Below, piece by piece: positions 35,599 to 42,783 of a stretch of 42,783 bases of DNA (within the stretch, counting starts at the first letter, position 1; each line of letters starts with the position of its first letter). Under the pieces are notes generated by a model. It was given only the letters and a program-made list of their open reading frames with translations. It did no database searches and was not told where the DNA came from. The DNA lies in NCBI RefSeq assembly GCF_030646845.1, contig NZ_JAUSLE010000056.1:1-42783 (forward strand), written 5' to 3'. Both the position numbers and the translations under genes were made by a program. Source of the DNA: Rhodoferax sp. (GTDB lineage Bacteria; Pseudomonadota; Gammaproteobacteria; Burkholderiales; Burkholderiaceae_C).

Positions 35599-36672
35599 TC
35601 AGAAGATATCAACGCCGCCAACCTTCGGAACTTCTCCAAAGAAACCCCGACGAACCAGACCGAGGTGGCTGCACACCTTGTTGCGTCCGCTTCTCCGGGC
35701 AAAGTCAACCGCACGCTCAGTCTTCTCAAGTGCGCTGCTGGGGGAGTCATCCGCCATCACACTGGTGAAACCGCAACTCACCGTCACCCGGCCTACCTGC
35801 GGAAAATTGAACTTTTCGACATTGGCCCGAAAACGCTCAAACGCGGCCAGCACCAACGCTTCATCCGGGCAATGCATCAACACGCCAAAATGCTCGCCCC
35901 CGAAACGGTAAATGCGGTCATAGGTGCGAAACGTGTTGTTCATCACGCGGGCCACCAGCAGGAGAACCTCTTCCGCAATCAGATGGCCATGCTTGTCGTT
36001 AATCAGTCCAAAGTCGTCAACGACGGCCGAACCCAGCCAATAGTTGGCCGGCACACGGTGACGGCGCTCCGGATCCTGACCCTTGGGTGATCCCGCCGTC
36101 TTGGGCTCGCCGATGACGCCGTCGAGCTCTTCCAGAACCGCGCTGTAAAAAGCGTCATCCAGTGACTTGCGGTTGAGCAGGCCGGTCAGCGCGTCACGGT
36201 CGCTGTACTCCAGCAGGGAGTACATATTGCGGTAGATACGACGCAGCTGTTCAATGGTCAGCAGCTCATCCGCCGTGAGCGCGGCTTCAGAATGAACCTC
36301 GATCACACCTTCGTCATCCTTGCGGGAATCAGAAAACAGGGGCAACATGTTGATGCGCGGGCCCTCTTCCCCGGCCCACGCGATTTCGACAGTTTCACGG
36401 CGCTGAAGACACTTCAGCCGGTCCGGGGCATCGTCCAGGCGGGGCAGCGATGCAAAGTCCACCCGCATGGGGTCGACCACTTTGCCGCCACCCTTTGCGT
36501 CCAGACGGGCCACTTCGAGCCATCGTCTCTCACCCTCACAAGTCATCACACGAGCAATCACGATGCGCTGGATGGGCAGCAGATCAATCAGCGCCTTGGA
36601 CAGTGTGAGTTCCAGCAAATCCCGATCCCGATGGTCGGTCAGCTTCAAGATGTGTTCGATCAATGTGCGCAT
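35599..36672 (-). CDS. GGDEF-domain protein with degenerate active site (GGEHF)
   Basis: 357 residues. The N-terminal part (about 1-150) looks like a GAF-type or other sensor fold, with no membrane segment. The GGDEF domain starts at RDALTGLLNRKSLDD (about 159), has the Mg-binding Asp in VVDDFGLINDKHGH, and reads GGEHF at 258-262 instead of GGDEF. The I-site RTYD (249-252) is intact, five residues before. Catalysis is doubtful, but c-di-GMP binding is possible. ATG 36672 is the best start; no ribosome site is seen. It sits 34 bases after hemY on the same strand. Confidence 0.88.
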   Translation of the reverse strand: MRTLIEHILKLTDHRDRDLLELTLSKALIDLLPIQRIVIARVMTCEGERRWLEVARLDAKGGGKVVDPMRVDFASLPRLDDAPDRLKCLQRRETVEIAWAGEEGPRINMLPLFSDSRKDDEGVIEVHSEAALTADELLTIEQLRRIYRNMYSLLEYSDRDALTGLLNRKSLDDAFYSAVLEELDGVIGEPKTAGSPKGQDPERRHRVPANYWLGSAVVDDFGLINDKHGHLIAEEVLLLVARVMNNTFRTYDRIYRFGGEHFGVLMHCPDEALVLAAFERFRANVEKFNFPQVGRVTVSCGFTSVMADDSPSSALEKTERAVDFARRSGRNKVCSHLGLVRRGFFGEVPKVGGVDIF

Positions 36673-36706
36673 AGATTGAAGATAATAGTCCTGAATTTCC
36701 GGCGAG

Positions 36707-37993
36707 TCACGCGGTTGCCGCCTTCGCCGCGTTTTGCCAGGCTTGCGTCGACGCAGCGACATCCCCCCGCCGCTCGGCAAGCTCCGCGAGCGCTGCCCAG
36801 GCATTTCGCTCCAGGCCCGCGTCCTGCAACCTCGGCAGGGCCTGCTTGAGCAGCTGCTGCGCCTTGCCCCACAACTGAAGTCGCATGCAGGTAATGCCGG
36901 CAAGGTACTGCAGGGCCGAGTCGCCCGGATTGGCCATCTGCGCCTGCTCGATCCGGGTCAGCCACGCCGCCTCTGGCGCACCCGAGGCCATGGCAAAACC
37001 GCTTTCCAGCACCCGAATGAGATGGACGCGCTGCGCGTCCGGCAAAGCGCCCGGTTGCGCCACCATGCGCTCCCAGACCGGCAGGAGCCAAGTGCGGGCC
37101 ACGTCAACATCGCCACCCAGCTGCAACATTCTCTGGGCGGCTTCGATGGCCACGTCGGGCATCAGCCGCTCCGGCGCATCCAGCTGGTTCCAGACCGTTT
37201 GCAGCTGGTCCGGGTCGTGCGCTGTCATGACCAGCTCCAGCGCCAGACCCCGCAAAATCCCCTGTGCAGCCACTTCGGAAAATGCGCGGTGCTTCGCCAG
37301 CAGGCGTGCGGTCTCCAGCGCCAGCCGCGTCTGCCGTGCCATGCGTGCGGCCGTCAAGCGCAAGCGCAAGGCAATCGTGCGCCGGGAGGCGCCTTGAGGC
37401 AAATCATCCAGCCACTGGAGGGCGCCCTGGGCATCGTGGTCCTCCAGCGCCCAACGCGCCGCCCGCAACTGCACGCCCTCGCGGGCTTCCTGCGCGTCGC
37501 GCTTTGACGCCTGTTCCAGCGCCTGGCGAAAATGCTCTTCGCGCGCCGCCTTGTCCTGCAATGCATGGGCACTTTCAGCGGCCAACAAATGCGACAGGGC
37601 GCGCAGTCGCCCCGAATAGGCCAGTGTTTCACCGCTGCGCGTCATCGCAGTCTCACGCGCCAGCACCGTTTCTGCCGCTTTTCTGGCCCGGATAAAACGT
37701 CCAGCCTCGAGATGCGAGAGTGCATCCAGCAAAGCGAGATGCAGGGCGCGCTCCTGGTGCTGGATGCGCCAGCGCCGCGCGTGGCCCGGCATGGCAAACA
37801 GGGCCGCCAGGGCACGCAAGGCCACGTGCAGGGTAAAAAACAGCAGTGCCAGCAACAGCACGACCAGATTCAGCGACAAGTCCACCCGGTAGGGCGGCCA
37901 GAACACCGTGATAGTGCCCTGGTTATTGCCGGCAAACAGGGCGATGGCGACCGCCATACCAAACAACGCCAGAAACCACAGGGCAGCCCGCAT
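36707..37993 (-). CDS. hemY: HemY protein (TPR, inner membrane)
   Basis: 428 residues, with two N-terminal membrane segments (ALWFLALFGMAVAIALFAG and LNLVVLLLALLFFTLHVAL) followed by helical TPR-like repeats to the end. It matches the proteobacterial HemY family (PF07219), which is encoded with hemC, hemD and hemX; its exact role in heme synthesis is not established and it is not the protoporphyrinogen oxidase of Bacillus. Starts 2 bases after the hemX stop. Confidence 0.92.
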   Translation of the reverse strand: MRAALWFLALFGMAVAIALFAGNNQGTITVFWPPYRVDLSLNLVVLLLALLFFTLHVALRALAALFAMPGHARRWRIQHQERALHLALLDALSHLEAGRFIRARKAAETVLARETAMTRSGETLAYSGRLRALSHLLAAESAHALQDKAAREEHFRQALEQASKRDAQEAREGVQLRAARWALEDHDAQGALQWLDDLPQGASRRTIALRLRLTAARMARQTRLALETARLLAKHRAFSEVAAQGILRGLALELVMTAHDPDQLQTVWNQLDAPERLMPDVAIEAAQRMLQLGGDVDVARTWLLPVWERMVAQPGALPDAQRVHLIRVLESGFAMASGAPEAAWLTRIEQAQMANPGDSALQYLAGITCMRLQLWGKAQQLLKQALPRLQDAGLERNAWAALAELAERRGDVAASTQAWQNAAKAATA

Positions 37994-37995
37994 GT

Positions 37996-39066
37996 CTACC
38001 GTCCAGCGGCCGCAGTGGTCAGTGCGGTCAGTGTTTCATCCACGCGGGGCAATTGCAGCGTCTTCATCTGTGCCTGCACCTGCTGCAACAGGCTCGCCGC
38101 CGCCTGCGTTTTTTTCGAAGTCGTGTCGAAGTACTTGTTCAGCGACATCGAGGCTGCCGCCAGGTCTGCGCGCGACGACTCAAGTTGGCGCGCCAGCAGC
38201 CCCAGCCGGGCGTTGAGCAGTTTGAGCTTGAAGTTCTCCCGCACGAAGAAGGACTGTTCCGGCGACAGCAGCGCCGCCTCAGGCTGCTCGATGCGGCTGA
38301 CCCGCACCAGGCTGCGCGCCTCGTCAAGCACCAGCTGCAGACTGCGCTGCCACCACTTGAGCGTGCCATCCGGACCCTGGCGCTGGGTGGAAGCCGTGGC
38401 ATTGACGGGCGCCACCGCATTGGCCACCACCAGCTCATCCGCCAGGTGCACCAGTTCATCGAGCTTCACCAGAAGACCCGGCGTGTCGCTGACAGCCGCC
38501 GACTTGATGCGCTCGATATCCCGCGCAATGGCCCGCTGCAAAGGCGTCAGACGGGGCTGCGCCGCGCGAACCACACGTTGCTCGGCACTTTTCAGCGCCG
38601 CCAGCAGGGGTTCGACACTGCCCGTGAGCTGGGCCTGCTGCTGCGCCAGGCGGATGGCCGACTCAATGTCGACCACCAGGTTCTCATCGCGCGAACGCGA
38701 CAGACTCTGCATCAGGTCTTCCAGCTGCGTGCGTTGCAGCGCGATCTCGCTCAAGCGCGTCTCATAGACGGTGACCCGCGCCGCCGTCTCCCGGGCCAGT
38801 TCCTGCGCCTGTTTGGCCATGGTACGGGCCTCTACCGACTGGCTCGTGGCGTCACCGCTCTGCCGGGCCAGCTGCTCCTGGACGCCCGAGAGCCGTTGCC
38901 ACAGAAAACCACTGGCCAGCAGGGCGACCAGCGCCACCGCACCCAGACTCAGGAGGACCCAGCGTGGCGCGGGCGTGGGCGTGGCACGGGCCGCCAGGCG
39001 ATCCGCAGCCCCGGGCGCCTCTTCCCCCGTATGGGCAGATGTTTCGGCGGTGGAATCGGAGTTCAT
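37996..39066 (-). CDS. hemX: HemX-type membrane protein (uroporphyrinogen III methyltransferase-like)
   Basis: 356 residues: a cytoplasmic tail, one membrane helix (WVLLSLGAVALVALLASGFLW, about 35-55), a coiled coil (LSGVQEQLARQSGD ... QAQELARETAARVTVYETRLSEI) and a helical periplasmic domain. This fits the PF04375 HemX family, which lacks the methylase fold despite its historic name. ATG 39066 overlaps the hemD stop (ATGA). Confidence 0.9.
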   Translation of the reverse strand: MNSDSTAETSAHTGEEAPGAADRLAARATPTPAPRWVLLSLGAVALVALLASGFLWQRLSGVQEQLARQSGDATSQSVEARTMAKQAQELARETAARVTVYETRLSEIALQRTQLEDLMQSLSRSRDENLVVDIESAIRLAQQQAQLTGSVEPLLAALKSAEQRVVRAAQPRLTPLQRAIARDIERIKSAAVSDTPGLLVKLDELVHLADELVVANAVAPVNATASTQRQGPDGTLKWWQRSLQLVLDEARSLVRVSRIEQPEAALLSPEQSFFVRENFKLKLLNARLGLLARQLESSRADLAAASMSLNKYFDTTSKKTQAAASLLQQVQAQMKTLQLPRVDETLTALTTAAAGR

Positions 39067-39860
39067 CGCATTGATTCTATAGAGGCCACCACATCCGGCA
39101 GCGTCGGACGTGACTCGCAAACAACACCGAAACCAGCCATCCGTGCCGCCGCGGCAATGCGGGGGTGCGTCGCCACCGCGCGTGCGCGAGACCAGCTCTG
39201 CCCGGGCAGCCAGGCGCTCAGGTTGGCCACTGCTTCGGTGCTGCTGAGCAGCCACACCGCACCATCCGTGGCCGCCTGGCGCGCCAGTTCACATTCGTGC
39301 GCGCTGAATTGAGGCGCGTAGCGCTGGTAGGCCACGACGAAATCGGCCCGGGCGCCCGCCTGCGCCACCCGGTTGGCAAACCACTCGCGCCCGGTGCCCT
39401 GCCCGGGGCTGCCACTGCCTGCGGCGTCGCCACCGCGCACGATCAGCACCCGATCACCGGCGTGCACCTGCGCGCCAACGACCTGCCACAGGGCTTCAGA
39501 ATCAAATTGACCGGCGTCCAGCGCGGGGACATCCAGCCGGTCAGGCGCAACACCTTCACGCAACAAGGCCCGCGCCGTTCCGGGGCCGGTCGCCCACGCT
39601 CTTGTTTTGATAGCTGCTTGCGCACTGAATTCGGGGGCTAGAGGCGGTTTTGATGCAAAGAAATGCTCCACCGCGTTGCCACTGACAAACATCACCCCCA
39701 CGTACTCGGCCAGGTGCCGCCATGCCTGCACCAGATCGGCCGGATCGTCCACCGGACCCACCTGGATCAGTGGCAGCGCCACGGCATCCAGGCCGTGCGC
39801 TGACAGATCACGCACCCATCGTTGCGCCTCGCGCTCGGGACGGGTAACGATGACCCGCAT
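39063..39860 (-). CDS. hemD: uroporphyrinogen-III synthase with repeat-derived insert
   Basis: Closes and rearranges hydroxymethylbilane to uroporphyrinogen III. 265 residues of the two-domain HemD fold (VIVTRPEREAQRWVRDLSAHGLDAVALPLI; VMFVSGNAVEHFF; RAWATGPGTARALL; VAYQRYAPQFSA; WLLSSTEAVANL). Residues about 69-88 (ASKPPLAPEFSAQAAIKTRA) are encoded by a full hairpin repeat (39598-39655), between two conserved segments and probably a surface loop. ATG 39860 lies 2 bases after the hemC stop. Confidence 0.94.
   Translation of the reverse strand: MRVIVTRPEREAQRWVRDLSAHGLDAVALPLIQVGPVDDPADLVQAWRHLAEYVGVMFVSGNAVEHFFASKPPLAPEFSAQAAIKTRAWATGPGTARALLREGVAPDRLDVPALDAGQFDSEALWQVVGAQVHAGDRVLIVRGGDAAGSGSPGQGTGREWFANRVAQAGARADFVVAYQRYAPQFSAHECELARQAATDGAVWLLSSTEAVANLSAWLPGQSWSRARAVATHPRIAAAARMAGFGVVCESRPTLPDVVASIESMR
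39598..39655 (+). repeat. GCT/TAGC hairpin repeat inside hemD
   Basis: Core GCTCTTGTTTTGATAGC (39598-39614), then TGCTTGCGCA and the tail TTCGGGGGCTAGAGGCGG with a T-rich end. The whole element is read in frame, without stops, on the minus strand in HemD. Confidence 0.85.
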
Positions 39861-39862
39861 GA

Positions 39863-40816
39863 TCAGGTATTACCCTGGGGCTCACCCGGCGCCAGGATGG
39901 ATCCCCCTTTGGCGGCAATGCCGGCGCGCAGATCGGCCGCCACCCGCTCACCCAGCGCCGTGGCGCTCGCCAGATCGGTCACAGGCGCGCTGATGCGCAC
40001 GCACACCAGCTCCAGCACGCCCTCCGGGTCGCCCCAGGCCGCGTCAAGGGTCAAGGTGTCGGCGTGGAGGGTGGCAAACGCGGCCAGCGGCATGGAGCAG
40101 CTCCCGCCCATGGCACGGCTCACCGCCCGCTCGGCCGACACCGCCAGCCAGGTGGTCTGGTGCGCCAGCGGTGCCAGGGCATCGATCACCTCCCGGCGTT
40201 CGGCGCGCACCTCAATGCCCAAGGCACCTTGTCCGGCGGCGGGCAGCATTACGTCCGGCGCAAATGTGTTGCGAATGCGCTCACCCAGTCCCAGCCGCTT
40301 CAGGCCAGCCGCTGCCAGCACGATGGCGTCATACAGCCCATCATCGAGCTTGCGCAGCCGCGTATCCAGATTGCCACGCAAAGGCTCGATCTTCAGGTCC
40401 GGGCGCCGGGCGCGCAGCAGGGCCATGCGGCGCAGGCTGGAGGTGCCGACCACGGCACCCTGCGGCAATGAAGCCAGCGTCGCGTAGTGGTTGGAGACAA
40501 AGGCATCGCGCGGGTCTTCGCGCTCCATCACGCAGGCGAGGACAAACCCCTCGGGCAGTTCCATGGGCACATCCTTGAGCGAATGCACGGCCAGGTCAGC
40601 CCGGCCTTCTTCCAGCGCCACTTCCAGTTCTTTTACAAACAGGCCCTTGCCGCCCACTTTGCTCAGGGAGCGGTCCAGAATCTGGTCGCCCTTGGTGGTC
40701 ATCCCCAGCAGGCTCACCTGGTGCCCGCGCTGCTCCAGCAGTGCCTTGACGTGCTCGGCCTGCCATAGGGCCAGGCGGCTTTCCCGTGTTGCTATCGTGA
40801 TCGTCAAATTGCTCAT
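39863..40816 (-). CDS. hemC: hydroxymethylbilane synthase
   Basis: Polymerises four porphobilinogens. 317 residues starting [23 protein letters not shown], with [45 protein letters not shown] and [14 protein letters not shown]. The dipyrromethane-binding Cys is in [15 protein letters not shown] 40816 is the family start; the longer open frame overlaps ppc on the other strand. It heads hemC-hemD-hemX-hemY and diverges from ppc with 58 bases between. Confidence 0.98.
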   Translation of the reverse strand: MSNLTITIATRESRLALWQAEHVKALLEQRGHQVSLLGMTTKGDQILDRSLSKVGGKGLFVKELEVALEEGRADLAVHSLKDVPMELPEGFVLACVMEREDPRDAFVSNHYATLASLPQGAVVGTSSLRRMALLRARRPDLKIEPLRGNLDTRLRKLDDGLYDAIVLAAAGLKRLGLGERIRNTFAPDVMLPAAGQGALGIEVRAERREVIDALAPLAHQTTWLAVSAERAVSRAMGGSCSMPLAAFATLHADTLTLDAAWGDPEGVLELVCVRISAPVTDLASATALGERVAADLRAGIAAKGGSILAPGEPQGNT

Positions 40817-40874
40817 ACGCGGCTGCTCAAAGTCGTAACCTGTTGGTAATCCTGGGTGAACGGAGGATGCTAGC

Positions 40875-42783
40875 ATGGCCCGACTTGCAGTCCTGAGCAA
40901 CTCTCCCTTCCAAAACGCCATGATCCAACCGCCAAAATCCGCATCGCCCGCGCGCACCAAAGACAACGAACGCCCACTGGTGGAAGACATCCGCCTGCTG
41001 GGTCGCATCCTGGGTGACGTCATCCGCGAGCAGGAGGGTGTGGCCGCATTCGAGTTGATCGAGCAAATCCGCAAGCTGTCGGTGGCATTTCGCCGCGACG
41101 CCGACCACGAGGCCGACAAGGCGCTCAAAAAGCTGCTCAAGGGCTTGAGCGGCGATCAGACGGTCAGCGTGATCCGGGCCTTCACCTATTTCAGCCACCT
41201 GGCCAATCTGGCGGAAGACCGCCACCACATCCGGCGCCGGGCCATCCACGAACGCGCCGGCGACACCCAGGAAGGCAGCATTGAAGTGGCCCTGGCCCGC
41301 CTGCGCTGGGCCGGGATATCGCCCAGGACAATTGCCAACACGCTGGCGACCAGCTTTGTCTCACCGGTGCTCACCGCCCACCCCACCGAGGTCCAGCGCA
41401 AAAGCATCCTGGACGCCGAGCGCGACATCGCCCAGCTGCTCGTGGCCCGCGACGACATCAAGGTCAAGGCGGCGTCCGTCAACGCCAACAAGGATGCACT
41501 GACACCCCGCGAACTGGCCGCCAACGAGGAACAGATGCGCGCCCGCGTGTTGCAGCTGTGGCAAACCCGGCTCCTGCGCTTCACCAAGCTCACCGTGGCC
41601 GACGAAGTGGAAAACGCCTTGAGTTACTACGAGTCAACCTTCTTGCGTGAAATCCCCAAGCTCTATGCCGACCTGGAACGCGAGCTGGGCCAGCACCCGG
41701 TGCACAGCTTTCTGCGCATGGGCCAGTGGATCGGCGGCGACCGGGACGGCAACCCCAATGTGAACGCGCAGACACTGATTCATGCCCTGCGCCGCCAGGC
41801 GGACGTCGCGCTGCGCCACTACCTGACCGAAGTGCATTACCTGGGCGGAGAACTGTCGCTCTCCACCATGCTGGTGGACTGCCTGCCCGACATGCAAGCG
41901 CTCGCAGAGCGCTCGCCCGACACCAATGAACACCGCAAGGATGAGCCCTACCGGCGCGCCCTGATTGGCGTCTATGCCCGGCTGGCCGCGGCCCTCAAGG
42001 ACCTGACCGGCGGCGACGCCGCGCGCCACGCCGTAGCGCCCCAAAACGCCTACAAGACCGCCGAAGAGTTCCTCGCGGACCTGCGCACCATCGAGGCCTC
42101 GCTGCTGGCCCACCATGGGGCCGCGCTGGTGGCGCAACGTCTGCACCCCCTGATCCGCGCGGTCGAAGTGTTTGGCTTTCACCTGGCCACGGTCGACTTG
42201 CGCCAGAGTTCCGACAAGCATGAAGAAGTCGTGGCCGAACTGCTGGCGGTGGCGCGCATCGAGGCGGCTTACAGCAGCCTCGATGAGATGGCCAAACGTG
42301 CGCTGCTCCTGAAAATGCTCAACGACGCCCGGCCGCTGCGGGTGCTGGGCAACGTCTATTCGGAGCTGGCCCGAAGCGAGCTGGCGATTTTCGAAGCCGC
42401 CTTGAGTGCGCGCGCCCGCTTTGGCAAGGAAGCGATTCGCCACTACATCATCAGCCACACCGAAACCGTGAGCGACCTGCTCGAAGTGCTGCTGCTGCAA
42501 AAGGAAGTGGGCCTGATGCACGGCACGCTGGACGGTGCATCCACCAACGACCTCATCGTGGTCCCGCTGTTCGAAACCATCGAAGACCTGCGCAACGCGG
42601 CGCCCATCATGCGGGCCTTCTATGCCTTGCCCGGCGTGGCGAAGCTGGTGCAGCGCTCCGGCGCCGAGCAGGACATCATGCTCGGCTACTCCGACACCAA
42701 CAAGGACGGCGGCATCTTCACCAGCAACTGGGAGCTGTACCGGGCCGAGACCGCCTTGGTCGAGCTGTTCGACAGCGTCAACA
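40875..42783 (+). CDS. ppc: phosphoenolpyruvate carboxylase, 3'-truncated by window edge
   Basis: Carboxylates phosphoenolpyruvate to oxaloacetate to refill the TCA cycle. The first 636 codons are visible of about 900-950. ATG 40875 has GGAGG 8 bases upstream; ATG 40920 ([14 protein letters not shown]) is also in frame. Motifs: [12 protein letters not shown] with the catalytic His, [28 protein letters not shown] and [16 protein letters not shown]. The frame is intact to the window end. Confidence 0.97.
   Translation, partial: MARLAVLSNSPFQNAMIQPPKSASPARTKDNERPLVEDIRLLGRILGDVIREQEGVAAFELIEQIRKLSVAFRRDADHEADKALKKLLKGLSGDQTVSVIRAFTYFSHLANLAEDRHHIRRRAIHERAGDTQEGSIEVALARLRWAGISPRTIANTLATSFVSPVLTAHPTEVQRKSILDAERDIAQLLVARDDIKVKAASVNANKDALTPRELAANEEQMRARVLQLWQTRLLRFTKLTVADEVENALSYYESTFLREIPKLYADLERELGQHPVHSFLRMGQWIGGDRDGNPNVNAQTLIHALRRQADVALRHYLTEVHYLGGELSLSTMLVDCLPDMQALAERSPDTNEHRKDEPYRRALIGVYARLAAALKDLTGGDAARHAVAPQNAYKTAEEFLADLRTIEASLLAHHGAALVAQRLHPLIRAVEVFGFHLATVDLRQSSDKHEEVVAELLAVARIEAAYSSLDEMAKRALLLKMLNDARPLRVLGNVYSELARSELAIFEAALSARARFGKEAIRHYIISHTETVSDLLEVLLLQKEVGLMHGTLDGASTNDLIVVPLFETIEDLRNAAPIMRAFYALPGVAKLVQRSGAEQDIMLGYSDTNKDGGIFTSNWELYRAETALVELFDSVN

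Overview
The window is a typical chromosomal stretch of a betaproteobacterium of the order Burkholderiales. The closest feel is Comamonadaceae, in the Rhodoferax/Polaromonas direction. This is inferred from gene order (rpoE-rseA-mucB-mucD-lepA-lepB-DUF4845-rnc-era-recO-pdxJ-acpS-nagZ; yceD-rpmF-plsX-fabHDG-acpP-fabF; hemC-hemD-hemX-hemY), the cysteine-free L32 protein, the high GC content, and a hairpin repeat of a type I associate with that family. I see no tRNA or rRNA gene, insertion sequence, prophage, CRISPR array or plasmid function.

Layout. Positions 1-2758 (+) carry the end of the tryptophan operon (trpB fragment, trpA) and accD. Next come yggT (-) and a lysS (+) interrupted by an in-frame TAA. 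They are followed by a YgjP-like metallopeptidase, a polysaccharide pyruvyl transferase-family protein and three small genes (DUF3820, SUI1/YciH, a 75-residue hypothetical). From 7930 to 27369 almost everything is on the minus strand. Read in transcription order this gives yceD, rpmF, plsX, fabH, fabD, fabG, acpP, fabF, a YgfX-like membrane protein, rpoE, rseA, mucB, mucD, then (after a terminator and a 400-base gap) lepA, lepB, DUF4845, rnc, era, recO, pdxJ, acpS and nagZ. This links fatty-acid synthesis, the sigma-E envelope stress response, protein export, translation, RNA processing and cell-wall recycling. maf and an RsmI-like methylase follow on the plus strand. A minus block then holds rluC, a Gph-like phosphatase, a Rieske protein and an S49 peptidase. 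rne (+) has a leader of about 530 bases. The last part holds a GGDEF protein with a degenerate active site, hemY-hemX-hemD-hemC (-) and the start of ppc (+).

No clearly new multi-gene system is visible; nearly all genes are housekeeping. The unusual content lies between and inside the genes. A 17-base hairpin repeat (GCT...TAGC core with a conserved tail) occurs nine times. It supplies the start of one gene, the stop codons of two others, and in-frame segments of Era, HemD, SppA and RseA. A 58-59 base element upstream of accD and lysS has stem pairs that covary. Other points are the nonsense codon in lysS, a perfect 11-bp hairpin in the rne leader, a minus-strand terminator just ahead of lepA, 11-bp phased TGTGG repeats beside a DnaA-box match, and a GGEHF protein that keeps its c-di-GMP inhibitory site.
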